Positions 1 to 7,328 of a DNA stretch of 64,000 bases are shown piece by piece (within the stretch, counting starts at the first letter, position 1; each line of letters opens with the position of its first letter). The stretch is from positions 62,001 through 126,000 of the forward strand of contig NZ_MWLQ01000026.1 of assembly GCF_010634855.1 (NCBI RefSeq), given 5' to 3'. Under the pieces are notes generated by a model that saw only the letters and a program-made list of their open reading frames with translations, was not told where the DNA came from and did no database searches. Made by a program: the position numbers and the translations under genes. Source of the DNA: Microbacterium sp. B35-30. GTDB lineage: Bacteria; Actinomycetota; Actinomycetes; Actinomycetales; Microbacteriaceae.

Positions 1-1257
1 AGCCGTCTCGGGATCGACCGGCGCCACGCCGTCGAGTTCTGCGCCGCTGCTCGTGATTCCGGTGAGCGTCATCACCGGAACGGTGATCTGCACGATCGCG
101 CGGATCGCCCCGAGCCCGCCGGGGGTGGCGTTGACGGTCGGGTCGATCCCCGGTGTGCCGGTCAACAGCATGTCGGCGACGAGGTCAGCCCGGATCTGAT
201 CGATGGTCCGTTCGTCGAACCACACGTCGTCTTCCCCGGCCGAGTCGCCGACGCCAGGGCCGGAGCCCAGGGCCTCACCGCCGGCCTCAGCGCCGCCGAC
301 CTCAGCGCCGCCGACCTCAGCGCCGCCGATCCCAGCGCCGCCGATCCCAGCGCCGCCGATTCCAGCGCCGCCGATCCCAGCGCCGCCAGGTTCGGTGTGG
401 CCGGAGGTGGACGTGGCTGGGGCCGCGGCATCCGTCCCGCCGTTCGTCGCCAGCACGGCACGACGCCGTGCGGCGTCGGTGCGCTTGATGAGTTGCGCCT
501 GGCGCGTGGTGCGCTCGATGATGCCGTGGGCGATGACGGTCGGCAGAAGCTGGCACAGCACTGACATGCCGTCGTCGACGTCGGTGACCCAGATGCGGCG
601 CCCCCGCGCGGCGAGGTCGTGGCGTTCCTGCATGGTAAGTGGGTTGTGGATGTCGGCCTGTTGCTTCGCGTACGCGCGCGTGCGGGTGGGCGTGGTGGTC
701 TCGGCGTAGTCGAGGACGGCTCGTTCGAACGCGGCGCGCGCGGCGGGGTCGTCGAGTGCGGCGCCGGTGTCGAGGATCGCGCTGACATGTCCGCGCGAAA
801 TGCGGCCCTGTTCGAGGGCGGTGACCGTGGACGGGAACGACGTGGTCAGGCGGTGCGCATCCCACATGTGCGACTGCATCATGCGGTCGCCGGCCCGGAC
901 GGCGAGCCCGAGCTCGGCCGCCAGCGCCCGCAGCGGCATGTCGCGCTCCTTGGACCGCGTCGATGGGATGCGAGCCTTCTGCGTCTCAGCGAGCGCGAAC
1001 GCCTCGGCCAGCAGACGAAGCCTGCGGGCGTGGAGGGCGGCCTCCTCGTCGTGGAGGCGGCGCAGCTCATCGGCCAGGGCGCCGGCGCGTTGCGCCTCGA
1101 CCTCGTCGCGTTGTGCGTCGTCCACGTTGTGCCCTTTCGCCGCGCAGCGCGCGACCGCGATCCTGATGGGGATCCCACCATGCGACACACGGGGCACAAC
1201 GTGTATCGCGTCGTTCGAAGCCACCGGATCACCCGTCGCTTCGAATAGTTCCATCAT
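1..1257 (-). CDS. DUF222 (13E12-repeat) protein, 3' end outside window
   Basis: The reading frame is open from an ATG at 1257 to the window edge, giving at least 419 residues; the C-terminal part, where an HNH nuclease domain is expected, lies outside. The N-terminus (MELFEATGDPVASND) and the helical region that follows match the DUF222 domain of the 13E12-repeat proteins, which occur in many copies in Actinobacteria and are often fused to HNH nucleases. GGAGG lies 8 bases before the ATG-ATG pair, which favours this start over an in-frame ATG at 1275. A Gly/Ala-rich insert made of seven pentapeptide repeats (GGAGI, then GGAEV) sits between the two parts. The cellular role of the family is unknown. 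Confidence 0.8.
   Translation of the reverse strand, partial: MMELFEATGDPVASNDAIHVVPRVSHGGIPIRIAVARCAAKGHNVDDAQRDEVEAQRAGALADELRRLHDEEAALHARRLRLLAEAFALAETQKARIPSTRSKERDMPLRALAAELGLAVRAGDRMMQSHMWDAHRLTTSFPSTVTALEQGRISRGHVSAILDTGAALDDPAARAAFERAVLDYAETTTPTRTRAYAKQQADIHNPLTMQERHDLAARGRRIWVTDVDDGMSVLCQLLPTVIAHGIIERTTRQAQLIKRTDAARRRAVLATNGGTDAAAPATSTSGHTEPGGAGIGGAGIGGAGIGGAGIGGAEVGGAEVGGAEAGGEALGSGPGVGDSAGEDDVWFDERTIDQIRADLVADMLLTGTPGIDPTVNATPGGLGAIRAIVQITVPVMTLTGITSSGAELDGVAPVDPETA
283..387. repeat. 15-bp tandem repeat, 7 units, coding
   Basis: Seven near-identical 15-base units run in tandem. On the minus strand they encode four GGAGI, two GGAEV and one GGAEA pentapeptides inside the DUF222 gene. 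The in-frame unit length lets copy number change by slippage without breaking the gene. Confidence 0.9.
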
Positions 1258-1523
1258 GCCGGGGGCCTCCGACATGGCCGTTTCCGCGTGCGTGCCGAGG
1301 CCCAGCGCCGCCGCGGCCCCGCGGCGGAGCCATCCCAGCCCGCCAGCCGGCTGGGCCAGCGACATCCACCTCACTCATCCGAAGCACTCCCGCGCCGAGC
1401 GCGTGCAGCGCGGCATCAGCCCGGCTGACCGTTCGAATCTGGCGTGCGCCAGGCGGTGCAGCGTCAGGACGACGGTGCCCGGCTCCGGCCGTTCGCACGC
1501 CGTGGCGTCCGTAGGCTGGAGGG

Positions 1524-2267
1524 GTGGCATCCGTTCTCAACATCTCGGCGTATCTGTTCACGCGCATCGCCGACGCCGCCGAGCTGAAGCCGGTGCTGCG
1601 TGACCGCGCGGTGGCCGCCGGGCTCAAAGGCACGATCCTGCTCGCCGAGGAGGGCATCAACCTCTTCCTCGCGGGCGATGCCGATGCGGTGCGCGACTTC
1701 GTCGACGCGTTGCGTGCGGACCCGCGATTCGCGGAGCTGAGGACGAAGGAGAGCTGGTCCGAGACGCAGCCCTTCGGCAGGATGCTCGTCAAGGTGAAGC
1801 GCGAGATCATCCGCATGGACCACCCCGCCATCCGCCCCGAATCTGGCCGCGCGCCGTCGGTCGCGCCCGCGACGCTGCGCCGCTGGCTCGACCAGGGCCG
1901 AGACGACGAGGGGCGCGAAGTCGTGCTGCTCGACACGCGGAACGCCTTCGAGGTGGACTACGGCTCATTCGTCGGCGCACTGGACTGGCGCCTCGAGCGG
2001 TTCACCCAGTTCCCGGATGCCGCAGCCGCCGCCGCGGCGGACCTCGACGGCAAGACCGTGGTGAGCTACTGCACCGGCGGCATCCGCTGCGAGAAGGCGG
2101 CGATCTACCTTCGCGAGTCCGGCGTGGACGCGTACCAGCTGGACGGCGGGATCCTCGGCTACTTCGAGCAGGTCGGCGGCAACCACTGGAGCGGGGACTG
2201 CTTCGTGTTCGACGAGCGCGAAGCGCTCACCCCCGGCCTCGCTCCCCGGCCGGAGGTGCGCGCATGA
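1524..2267 (+). CDS. trhO: tRNA uridine(34) hydroxylase-like rhodanese protein (TrhO family)
   Basis: A 247-residue protein of the YceA/TrhO family. Known members use O2 to form 5-hydroxyuridine at the tRNA wobble position in the cytoplasm. The N-terminal part carries the family segment LKGTILLAEEGINLFLAG (about 34-51). A rhodanese domain follows at about 130-220 with the active-site loop CTGGIRC, Cys183 being the predicted catalytic cysteine. Length is typical of the short form; no extra C-terminal zinc segment is obvious. The GTG start has a TAGGCT hexamer at 1512-1517, six bases upstream, so the mRNA may be leaderless. The next gene overlaps its stop codon by four bases. Earlier annotations simply call this family sulfurtransferase. 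Confidence 0.87.
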   Translation: MASVLNISAYLFTRIADAAELKPVLRDRAVAAGLKGTILLAEEGINLFLAGDADAVRDFVDALRADPRFAELRTKESWSETQPFGRMLVKVKREIIRMDHPAIRPESGRAPSVAPATLRRWLDQGRDDEGREVVLLDTRNAFEVDYGSFVGALDWRLERFTQFPDAAAAAAADLDGKTVVSYCTGGIRCEKAAIYLRESGVDAYQLDGGILGYFEQVGGNHWSGDCFVFDEREALTPGLAPRPEVRA

Positions 2268-2668
2268 CGGGCGCCGCCCCGACGGCGCGTGCGACCGAGC
2301 GCCCCGCCCGGCGTGCGGTGGCGCTCGCGCTCGGGCTCGACATCGTGCTCGTGATCGCCTTCGCCGCGGTCGGCCGCGCGAGCCACGACTCGGACGTGTG
2401 GACGGGCCTCGGACAGACGGCGTGGCCGTTCCTCGCCGGCCTTGCGGCGGGCTGGCTCGTCACACGGGCGTGGCGCGCACCCGCAGCGCCCGTGCGGACC
2501 GGTCTCGGCGTGTGGGCGGTCACCGTGGCCGGAGGGATGCTGCTGCGCGCGGCATCCGGTCAGGGAACCGCGATCGCGTTCATCGTCGTCGCCGCCGTGA
2601 CGCTGCTCGTCGCCCTCGTCGGCTGGCGCGTCATCGCCCCCGTCGTGCGCCGCGCGCGCCGGCGCTGA
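2264..2668 (+). CDS. DUF3054 family membrane protein
   Basis: A 134-residue membrane protein whose ATG overlaps the trhO stop codon (ATGA), so the two are translation-coupled. Four hydrophobic stretches are visible (about 19-38, 50-68, 80-97, 102-124), with a basic C-terminus ending in RRARRR. The arrangement and the segment WPFLAGLAAGWLVTRAW match DUF3054, a small four-helix family of unknown function common in Actinobacteria. Coupling with trhO is often no more than compact packing, so no function is inferred. Confidence 0.75.
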   Translation: MTGAAPTARATERPARRAVALALGLDIVLVIAFAAVGRASHDSDVWTGLGQTAWPFLAGLAAGWLVTRAWRAPAAPVRTGLGVWAVTVAGGMLLRAASGQGTAIAFIVVAAVTLLVALVGWRVIAPVVRRARRR

Positions 2669-2764
2669 GGCGCAGAGCCCTTCGCGCAGCCGGGCGACCG
2701 AGGGGCGGCATCCGCTGTCTGCTGTCCGTGTGAAGCCGGGCGTCTGCCGACGCGCGTGGCAGCT

Positions 2765-2797
2765 GTTCACCTTCCGTTCCATTCGCGGTCCGGCGGT
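2765..2797 (+). promoter_or_regulatory. Candidate PhoP (PHO) box
   Basis: Three adjacent 11-base units read GTTCACCTTCC, GTTCCATTCGC and GGTCCGGCGGT. In Streptomyces and relatives PhoP binds 11-base direct repeats that begin G(T/G)TCA with a pyrimidine-rich tail. The first unit fits well and the later ones less well. The site is about 80 bases before phnD, which suits phosphate-starvation control of phosphonate uptake. It is inferred from pattern and context only. Confidence 0.5.
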
Positions 2798-2875
2798 CTC
2801 GTAATTCGCCGTCACCTCGACGGGTTTGCATACCGGTGTTCTCGAAAATCCCCAGAACTCCGGAAGGAACCCCTC

Positions 2876-3784
2876 ATGCGCCGCGTCGCAACCCCCGCAC
2901 TCGGACTCCTCAGCATCGCCGCCCTCGCCCTCACCGGCTGCTCGGCCACGGCCTCGGCCTCGGGCTCCGACGCCACCGCGGACGCCCCCATCACCATCGC
3001 CACGCTCCCGCTCGGCGACGACCCCACCGCTGAGAACCCGATCGAGGCGTTCGCCGCCCTGATCGAGGAGGAGACCGGCCGCACGGTCGAGGTCACCGAC
3101 GTCCCGGACTACCTGAGCGTCGTCGAGGCGATCCGCGCCGACCACGTCGACATCGGCATCATGAGCGGCTTCCCCTCGGCCCTCGCCGTCAACACCGGCG
3201 AGGTCGACGCGCTGCTGGCGTGGAAGGGCGACGACACCCCGGTGTCGACGTGCGTCGTTCTCGACGGCTCGCCGATCCAGGAGGTCGACGACCTCGCGGG
3301 CAAGACCATCGCGTTCGCCGACCAGGCGTCGAGCTCCGGCTACTTCATGCCGGTCTACATGCTCCACGAGGCCGGACTCGAGCAGGGCGAGGACTACGAG
3401 GCGATCTTCGCCGGCGGGCACGAGGGCAGCTTCGCCGCACTCGAGCAGGGCCAGGTGGATGCCGCCTGCACCGCGATCATGCTGACGCAGATGGGTGCTC
3501 CGTACTTCCCGTTCGCCGACGGCGAGTGGCGGGGCGTGGGTGAGAGCCCGTCGATGCCGGTCGCCGGCACGGTGCTCGTGCGGCAGTCGATCGACGACGA
3601 CACCCGGACCCTCCTGGAGGAGGCGCTGCCGAAGGTCTTCTCGGAACCGAACGCCGAGGCGCTCGGCGCGCTCGGAGAGGGCTTCATCGGCCGCGAGACG
3701 ATCATCGCGCCGGAGCCCGGGCTCTTCGAGGGCTTCGTCGACATCGCCGCCGTCGCGGGCGTCAAGCTCGAGGACCTGCGGTGA
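2876..3784 (+). CDS. phnD: Phosphonate/phosphite ABC transporter substrate-binding lipoprotein
   Basis: A 302-residue PhnD-type periplasmic-binding protein that captures a phosphonate, phosphite or related phosphorus oxyanion outside the cell. The N-terminus is a lipoprotein signal with lipobox LTGC, Cys22 being the lipidated residue. The body has the family segments TLPLGDDP, IMSGFPSALAV and FADQASSSGYFMP, seen in PhnD/PtxB-like proteins. The ATG at 2876 follows GGAAGGAA at good spacing; an upstream in-frame ATG at 2756 would bury the signal peptide and was rejected. It is the first gene of a five-gene overlapping operon. The ligand cannot be told from sequence: phosphonate, phosphite and methylphosphonate are all possible. 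Confidence 0.88.
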   Translation: MRRVATPALGLLSIAALALTGCSATASASGSDATADAPITIATLPLGDDPTAENPIEAFAALIEEETGRTVEVTDVPDYLSVVEAIRADHVDIGIMSGFPSALAVNTGEVDALLAWKGDDTPVSTCVVLDGSPIQEVDDLAGKTIAFADQASSSGYFMPVYMLHEAGLEQGEDYEAIFAGGHEGSFAALEQGQVDAACTAIMLTQMGAPYFPFADGEWRGVGESPSMPVAGTVLVRQSIDDDTRTLLEEALPKVFSEPNAEALGALGEGFIGRETIIAPEPGLFEGFVDIAAVAGVKLEDLR

Positions 3785-4674
3785 CGGTGCTGACGGCGAG
3801 GACGGTGCCGACCGCGAAGACGGATGCCGCGCCCGCCGCGCCCGGCAGGTCGAACGGGGAGCCCGCCACTGCGCCGGTGCGGCCTGAGGCTCCGCAGGAC
3901 GCGCCGACCACCGCCCCGGTGGTCGCCGTCCGCGGCCTCGCGGTCACGTACGACCGCACCCCTGTGCTCAGCGACGTCGATCTCGACCTGCACCCGGGCG
4001 AGACCGTGGCACTGCTCGGCGCTTCGGGATCAGGCAAGTCCACGCTGATGCGCAGCCTCACCGGGTTCGCGCCGATCACCGCCGGCAGCGTCCACGTCGC
4101 GGGGCACGAGGTCGCGTCGATGCGCGCCGGCGATCTGCGCGCCCTGCGTGCGCAGATGGGCCAGGTCTTCCAGCAGTTCAACCTGATCCCGCGTCTCAGC
4201 GTGCTCACGAACGTGCTGACCGGGGGACTCCACCACGCGGGGCCGCTCAACCTCGTCGGCGGGTTCACGCGTGAGCAGCGCACCCGCGCCCTCGAACTGC
4301 TCGACCGGGTCGGCATCGCCCACAAGGCGACCGAGCCTGCGCGTTCTCTCAGCGGCGGGCAGCAGCAGCGCGTCGCGATCGCGCGGGCGCTCATGCAGCG
4401 GCCTCGGGTGATCCTCGCCGACGAGCCGGTCGCCTCGCTCGACCCGAAGCTCGCCGACTCGGTGCTCACCCTGCTCCGCGGCATCGCGCGGGAGGACGGC
4501 ATCCCGGTGCTCGTGAGTCTGCACGTGCTACCGCTGGCGCTCGCGCACAGCGACCGGGTGATCGGCCTGAAGCACGGCGAAGTCGTCGTCTCGGCGCCGA
4601 CGTCGCGGCTCGACGCCGCCGCACTGTCGGTGGTCTACGACGACGAGGAGGCGAACGATGACGACGACCACTGA
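3781..4674 (+). CDS. phnC: Phosphonate/phosphite ABC transporter ATP-binding protein
   Basis: A 297-residue ATPase that powers the PhnDCE importer at the inner face of the membrane. Walker A is GASGSGKST (80-88), the Q-loop region contains VFQQFNLI, the signature is LSGGQQQR and Walker B is VILADEP. These and the segment LNLVGGFTREQR are typical of PhnC. It starts at a GTG that overlaps the phnD stop. An unusual Ala/Pro/Thr-rich extension of about 45 residues precedes the ATPase core; a later start is possible but no internal start has a better ribosome site. Confidence 0.9.
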   Translation: MTVLTARTVPTAKTDAAPAAPGRSNGEPATAPVRPEAPQDAPTTAPVVAVRGLAVTYDRTPVLSDVDLDLHPGETVALLGASGSGKSTLMRSLTGFAPITAGSVHVAGHEVASMRAGDLRALRAQMGQVFQQFNLIPRLSVLTNVLTGGLHHAGPLNLVGGFTREQRTRALELLDRVGIAHKATEPARSLSGGQQQRVAIARALMQRPRVILADEPVASLDPKLADSVLTLLRGIAREDGIPVLVSLHVLPLALAHSDRVIGLKHGEVVVSAPTSRLDAAALSVVYDDEEANDDDDH

Positions 4675-5551
4675 CCGCCCGGCCGCGGGTACGCCCGGCC
4701 CGGATGAGAGGACCGCGAGCCGGCAGCGGCCCGTGCGCGACACGCAGGCGCCTCAGTTGGATCCCCACGAGCGCGAACGCCTCGAGCACGCGTTCCGCGT
4801 GCCGCGAGCCCGCTTCCTGCTGGGTGTCGTCGTCGCCGTCGCGGTGCTCATCTGGTCGTTCCAGGGAGCGGAGTTCAACTTCGCCAAGCTCGCCGAAGGC
4901 GCGGTCAACATGACCGAGTTCCTGGGACGCCTGTTTCCCCCCGACTTCTCGGACTTCGGCACGATCGTGGCGCTCCTGATCGAGACGCTGCAGATGGCGA
5001 TCGTCGGAACGGTGCTGGGCGCGGTGCTGTCGCTCTTCGTCGCTTTCGCGGCCGCTTCGAACATCGCGCCGAAATGGGTGTACTACCCGGCGCGGTGGCT
5101 GATGAACATCATCCGGTCGGTACCCGACCTCGTCTTCGCGCTCATGTTCGTGTCGGCGGTGGGCCTCGGTCCGTTCGCGGGCATCCTCGCGATGACCCTC
5201 GGATCGCTCGGCTCCATCGGCAAGATCTTCGCCGAGGCGATGGAATCGGTCGATCGCGGGCCGATGGTGGCGATGGAGGCCGTCGGCGCCTCGAAACGGC
5301 AGATCATCCAGTACGGCATCCTGCCGCAGTCCGCGCCGCTGCTGGTGTCGTACACGCTGTTGCTGTTCGAGGGCAACGTGCGCGGCGCGACCATCCTCGG
5401 GCTCGTCGGCGCCGGCGGCATCGGCCTCGAGCTCACCACCGCGATGCGCATGTACGACTACGGACACCTCTGCGCGATCGTCATCTGCATCATCGTCCTG
5501 GTCACAGCGATCGACCAGGGCAGCGCATTCATCAGAAGGAGAATCACATGA
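4658..5551 (+). CDS. phnE: Phosphonate/phosphite ABC transporter permease
   Basis: A 297-residue PhnE-type permease. A charged cytoplasmic N-terminus of about 50 residues precedes roughly six transmembrane helices. The EAA loop that contacts the ATPase is visible as EAVGASKRQIIQYGILPQ, and ARWLMNIIRSVPDLVFAL is highly typical of PhnE. GAGGAGG lies just before the ATG, within the last codons of phnC. Only one permease gene is present, so the channel is probably a homodimer, as in several phnDCE systems. Confidence 0.9.
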   Translation: MTTTTDRPAAGTPGPDERTASRQRPVRDTQAPQLDPHERERLEHAFRVPRARFLLGVVVAVAVLIWSFQGAEFNFAKLAEGAVNMTEFLGRLFPPDFSDFGTIVALLIETLQMAIVGTVLGAVLSLFVAFAAASNIAPKWVYYPARWLMNIIRSVPDLVFALMFVSAVGLGPFAGILAMTLGSLGSIGKIFAEAMESVDRGPMVAMEAVGASKRQIIQYGILPQSAPLLVSYTLLLFEGNVRGATILGLVGAGGIGLELTTAMRMYDYGHLCAIVICIIVLVTAIDQGSAFIRRRIT

Positions 5552-6315
5552 CCATCGCAGCCATCGACATCGAGCTGAGCGCCCCCGTGAACCTGCGCGA
5601 CCTGGGCGGCATCCCGGTCGCAGGTGGTGCGCTGCGTGAAGGCTTCGCGATCCGCACCGACGATCTCGCCTACGTGACCGACGAGGTCGCCGAGCAGCTG
5701 GTCGGCGACGGCCTCACCGCGATCATCGACCTGCGCTCGCCCCTCGAGGTCGGCGTCACCGGTCGCGGCCCGTTCGCCGCGCACGCCGTGTCCTACCACC
5801 ACCTGCCGCTCATCGCCAACGTGGGCGAGTCGATGGCGGCGGAGCGTCCGAGCTTCAGTCATGAGGCGATGGGCCAGATGTACGTGAACATGGTCGAAAG
5901 CGCGGCACCGCAGCTGGTCACGGCGTTGAACATCATCGCGTACACCCCGGGAACGACCGCTTTCCACTGTGCCGCCGGGCGCGACCGCACCGGGGTCCTC
6001 GCCGCGATGCTCCTGCTGGTGCTCGGCGCCGCCGACGACGATATCGTCGCCGACTACGCCCTCACCGGCGACAACATGGCGGCGATCATGCGGCGCACCC
6101 GCCCGGTGATGGCGGCGATGTGGAAGGCGTTCGGCTTCGACCCGGAGGCGGACGACGCGACGTCGTCGCTGTTGGAGGGGTCGATGGCCGTGTCGATGAG
6201 CCTCCTGCTCGCCACGCTGCGGGAGCGCCACGGCGACGCCCTCGCTCCGCTGCGCGCCGCCGGCCTCAGTGAGGCCACGGTCGCGCGCCTGCGGGAGCGG
6301 GCTGTCGCGGCATGA
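5548..6315 (+). CDS. Tyrosine-phosphatase-like protein in phn operon
   Basis: A 255-residue protein of the Y_phosphatase3 type (dual-specificity or lipid-phosphatase-like fold). The catalytic P-loop is HCAAGRDRTG, with Cys141 and Arg147 fitting CX5R. The N-terminal segment SAPVNLRDLGGIPVAGG is the usual family opening (NLRDLGG). It overlaps phnE by four bases (ATGA) and the following TetR gene likewise, so it is part of the transporter operon. A plausible role is removing phosphate from a small imported or derived organophosphate; a protein phosphatase role is less likely but not excluded. The ATG follows GAAGGAGAATCAC. Confidence 0.85.
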   Translation: MTIAAIDIELSAPVNLRDLGGIPVAGGALREGFAIRTDDLAYVTDEVAEQLVGDGLTAIIDLRSPLEVGVTGRGPFAAHAVSYHHLPLIANVGESMAAERPSFSHEAMGQMYVNMVESAAPQLVTALNIIAYTPGTTAFHCAAGRDRTGVLAAMLLLVLGAADDDIVADYALTGDNMAAIMRRTRPVMAAMWKAFGFDPEADDATSSLLEGSMAVSMSLLLATLRERHGDALAPLRAAGLSEATVARLRERAVAA

Positions 6316-6938
6316 CGGTCGTCGAGGCATCGTCCGGGACCGCGGTTCGCCGCGGTCCCGGCCGTCCCCGGGACGCCGACCTGGACGCGCAGATCCTGGC
6401 GGGCGCACTCGCCCTGATCGACGAGGGCGCGACCGTCACGGTCAGCCTCCTGGTGGCGCAGAGCGGGGTGAGCCGGGCCGCGATCTACCGGCGATGGCCG
6501 TCGCTGACGGCGCTGGTGGCGGCGGCGCTGGATGTCGGGCGCACTGTGCCGCCCGACATCCCCCTCACCGGCGACCTGCGCGATGCGGTGAGCGGTTCGC
6601 TGTTCGGCGGACAGCGCGTCAGCGTCGTCGGCTACTCCGAGGAGCGGTTCCGGCAGCGCATCCGGCTGGCGATGGCCGACCGCGACCTGCAGCAGGCGTA
6701 CTGGGACTCGCACGTGTCGCGGCGCCGGGCGTCCTTGGAGCGAGCGCTGCAGGCGGGCGTCGAGCGCGGCATCCTGCGGAAGGGACTCGATCCCGCGACG
6801 TGTTTCGACCTCCTTGCGGGGGTCGTCTACTACCAGCTGGTGGTGCGCGGCGACACGCTGAGCGATCCCGTGGTCTGGAAGCGCTGTCAGGACGCGTTCG
6901 ACATCGCCTGGCGCGGCATGGTCGCCGAGACCGGCTGA
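6312..6938 (+). CDS. TetR/AcrR family regulator at end of phn operon
   Basis: A 208-residue TetR-type repressor. The N-terminal helix-turn-helix spans about residues 20-65 and contains VTVSLLVAQSGVSRAAIYRRW followed by the tyrosine-arginine-tryptophan signature of the recognition helix. The C-terminal half is the ligand and dimer domain. Its ATG overlaps the phosphatase stop codon, so it is cotranscribed with the transporter. That placement suggests autoregulation of the operon in response to a metabolite of the imported compound, in addition to any PhoP control. No obvious palindromic operator was found in 2669-2875, so its target remains open. Confidence 0.85.
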   Translation: MTVVEASSGTAVRRGPGRPRDADLDAQILAGALALIDEGATVTVSLLVAQSGVSRAAIYRRWPSLTALVAAALDVGRTVPPDIPLTGDLRDAVSGSLFGGQRVSVVGYSEERFRQRIRLAMADRDLQQAYWDSHVSRRRASLERALQAGVERGILRKGLDPATCFDLLAGVVYYQLVVRGDTLSDPVVWKRCQDAFDIAWRGMVAETG

Positions 6939-6994
6939 CGACGGATGCCGGATGCCGGCGCCCCTGCTCCGTCGCAGGTGCCCGGCACCGGCTC

Positions 6995-7294
6995 TCACCC
7001 GGTCTTGCGCAGCCCGGTCTCGATCACGATCCGGTTGCCGTCGATCACGCCCGGGCCGTCCCCGGGGGTCGGAGCGGGGGCCGGGGTGATCTGCTCGGCC
7101 TCCCACACGGCCCGGGCGTTCTCGGCGCTCGGATGGAAGAACTCGTCGATGCCGAGCAGTCCGCCGGACGAATGCGCGGGCGCCTCGCCCTGCTTCCGCC
7201 GCCGATGTGTGTCGAACGCGAACCAGAGGAAGTACACGGGCAGCAGGGCGGCCAGCGTGGCGAAGCCCCACAGCATGATCTCGCCCATGTGCAT
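6995..7294 (-). CDS. Small single-span membrane protein, unknown function
   Basis: A 99-residue protein with one N-terminal membrane helix (about 7-26, [19 protein letters not shown]) followed by a basic stretch HRRRKQG and a soluble tail. The tail includes [21 protein letters not shown], a segment I associate with conserved small actinobacterial membrane proteins, but I cannot assign a family. The hexamer TAGCCT on the minus strand lies six bases before the ATG, consistent with a leaderless transcript. A second in-frame ATG lies two codons later. Confidence 0.65.
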   Translation of the reverse strand: MHMGEIMLWGFATLAALLPVYFLWFAFDTHRRRKQGEAPAHSSGGLLGIDEFFHPSAENARAVWEAEQITPAPAPTPGDGPGVIDGNRIVIETGLRKTG

Positions 7295-7328
7295 GACGAC
7301 AGGCTACGTCGTCGTCACCGGCGGGCGG

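Noticed and set aside
283..387. A CRISPR-like array
   Set aside because: Contiguous 15-base units with no spacers, in frame within a gene.
1430..1450. A tRNA T-loop-like GTTCGAATC
   Set aside because: No acceptor, D or anticodon stem can be built around it.
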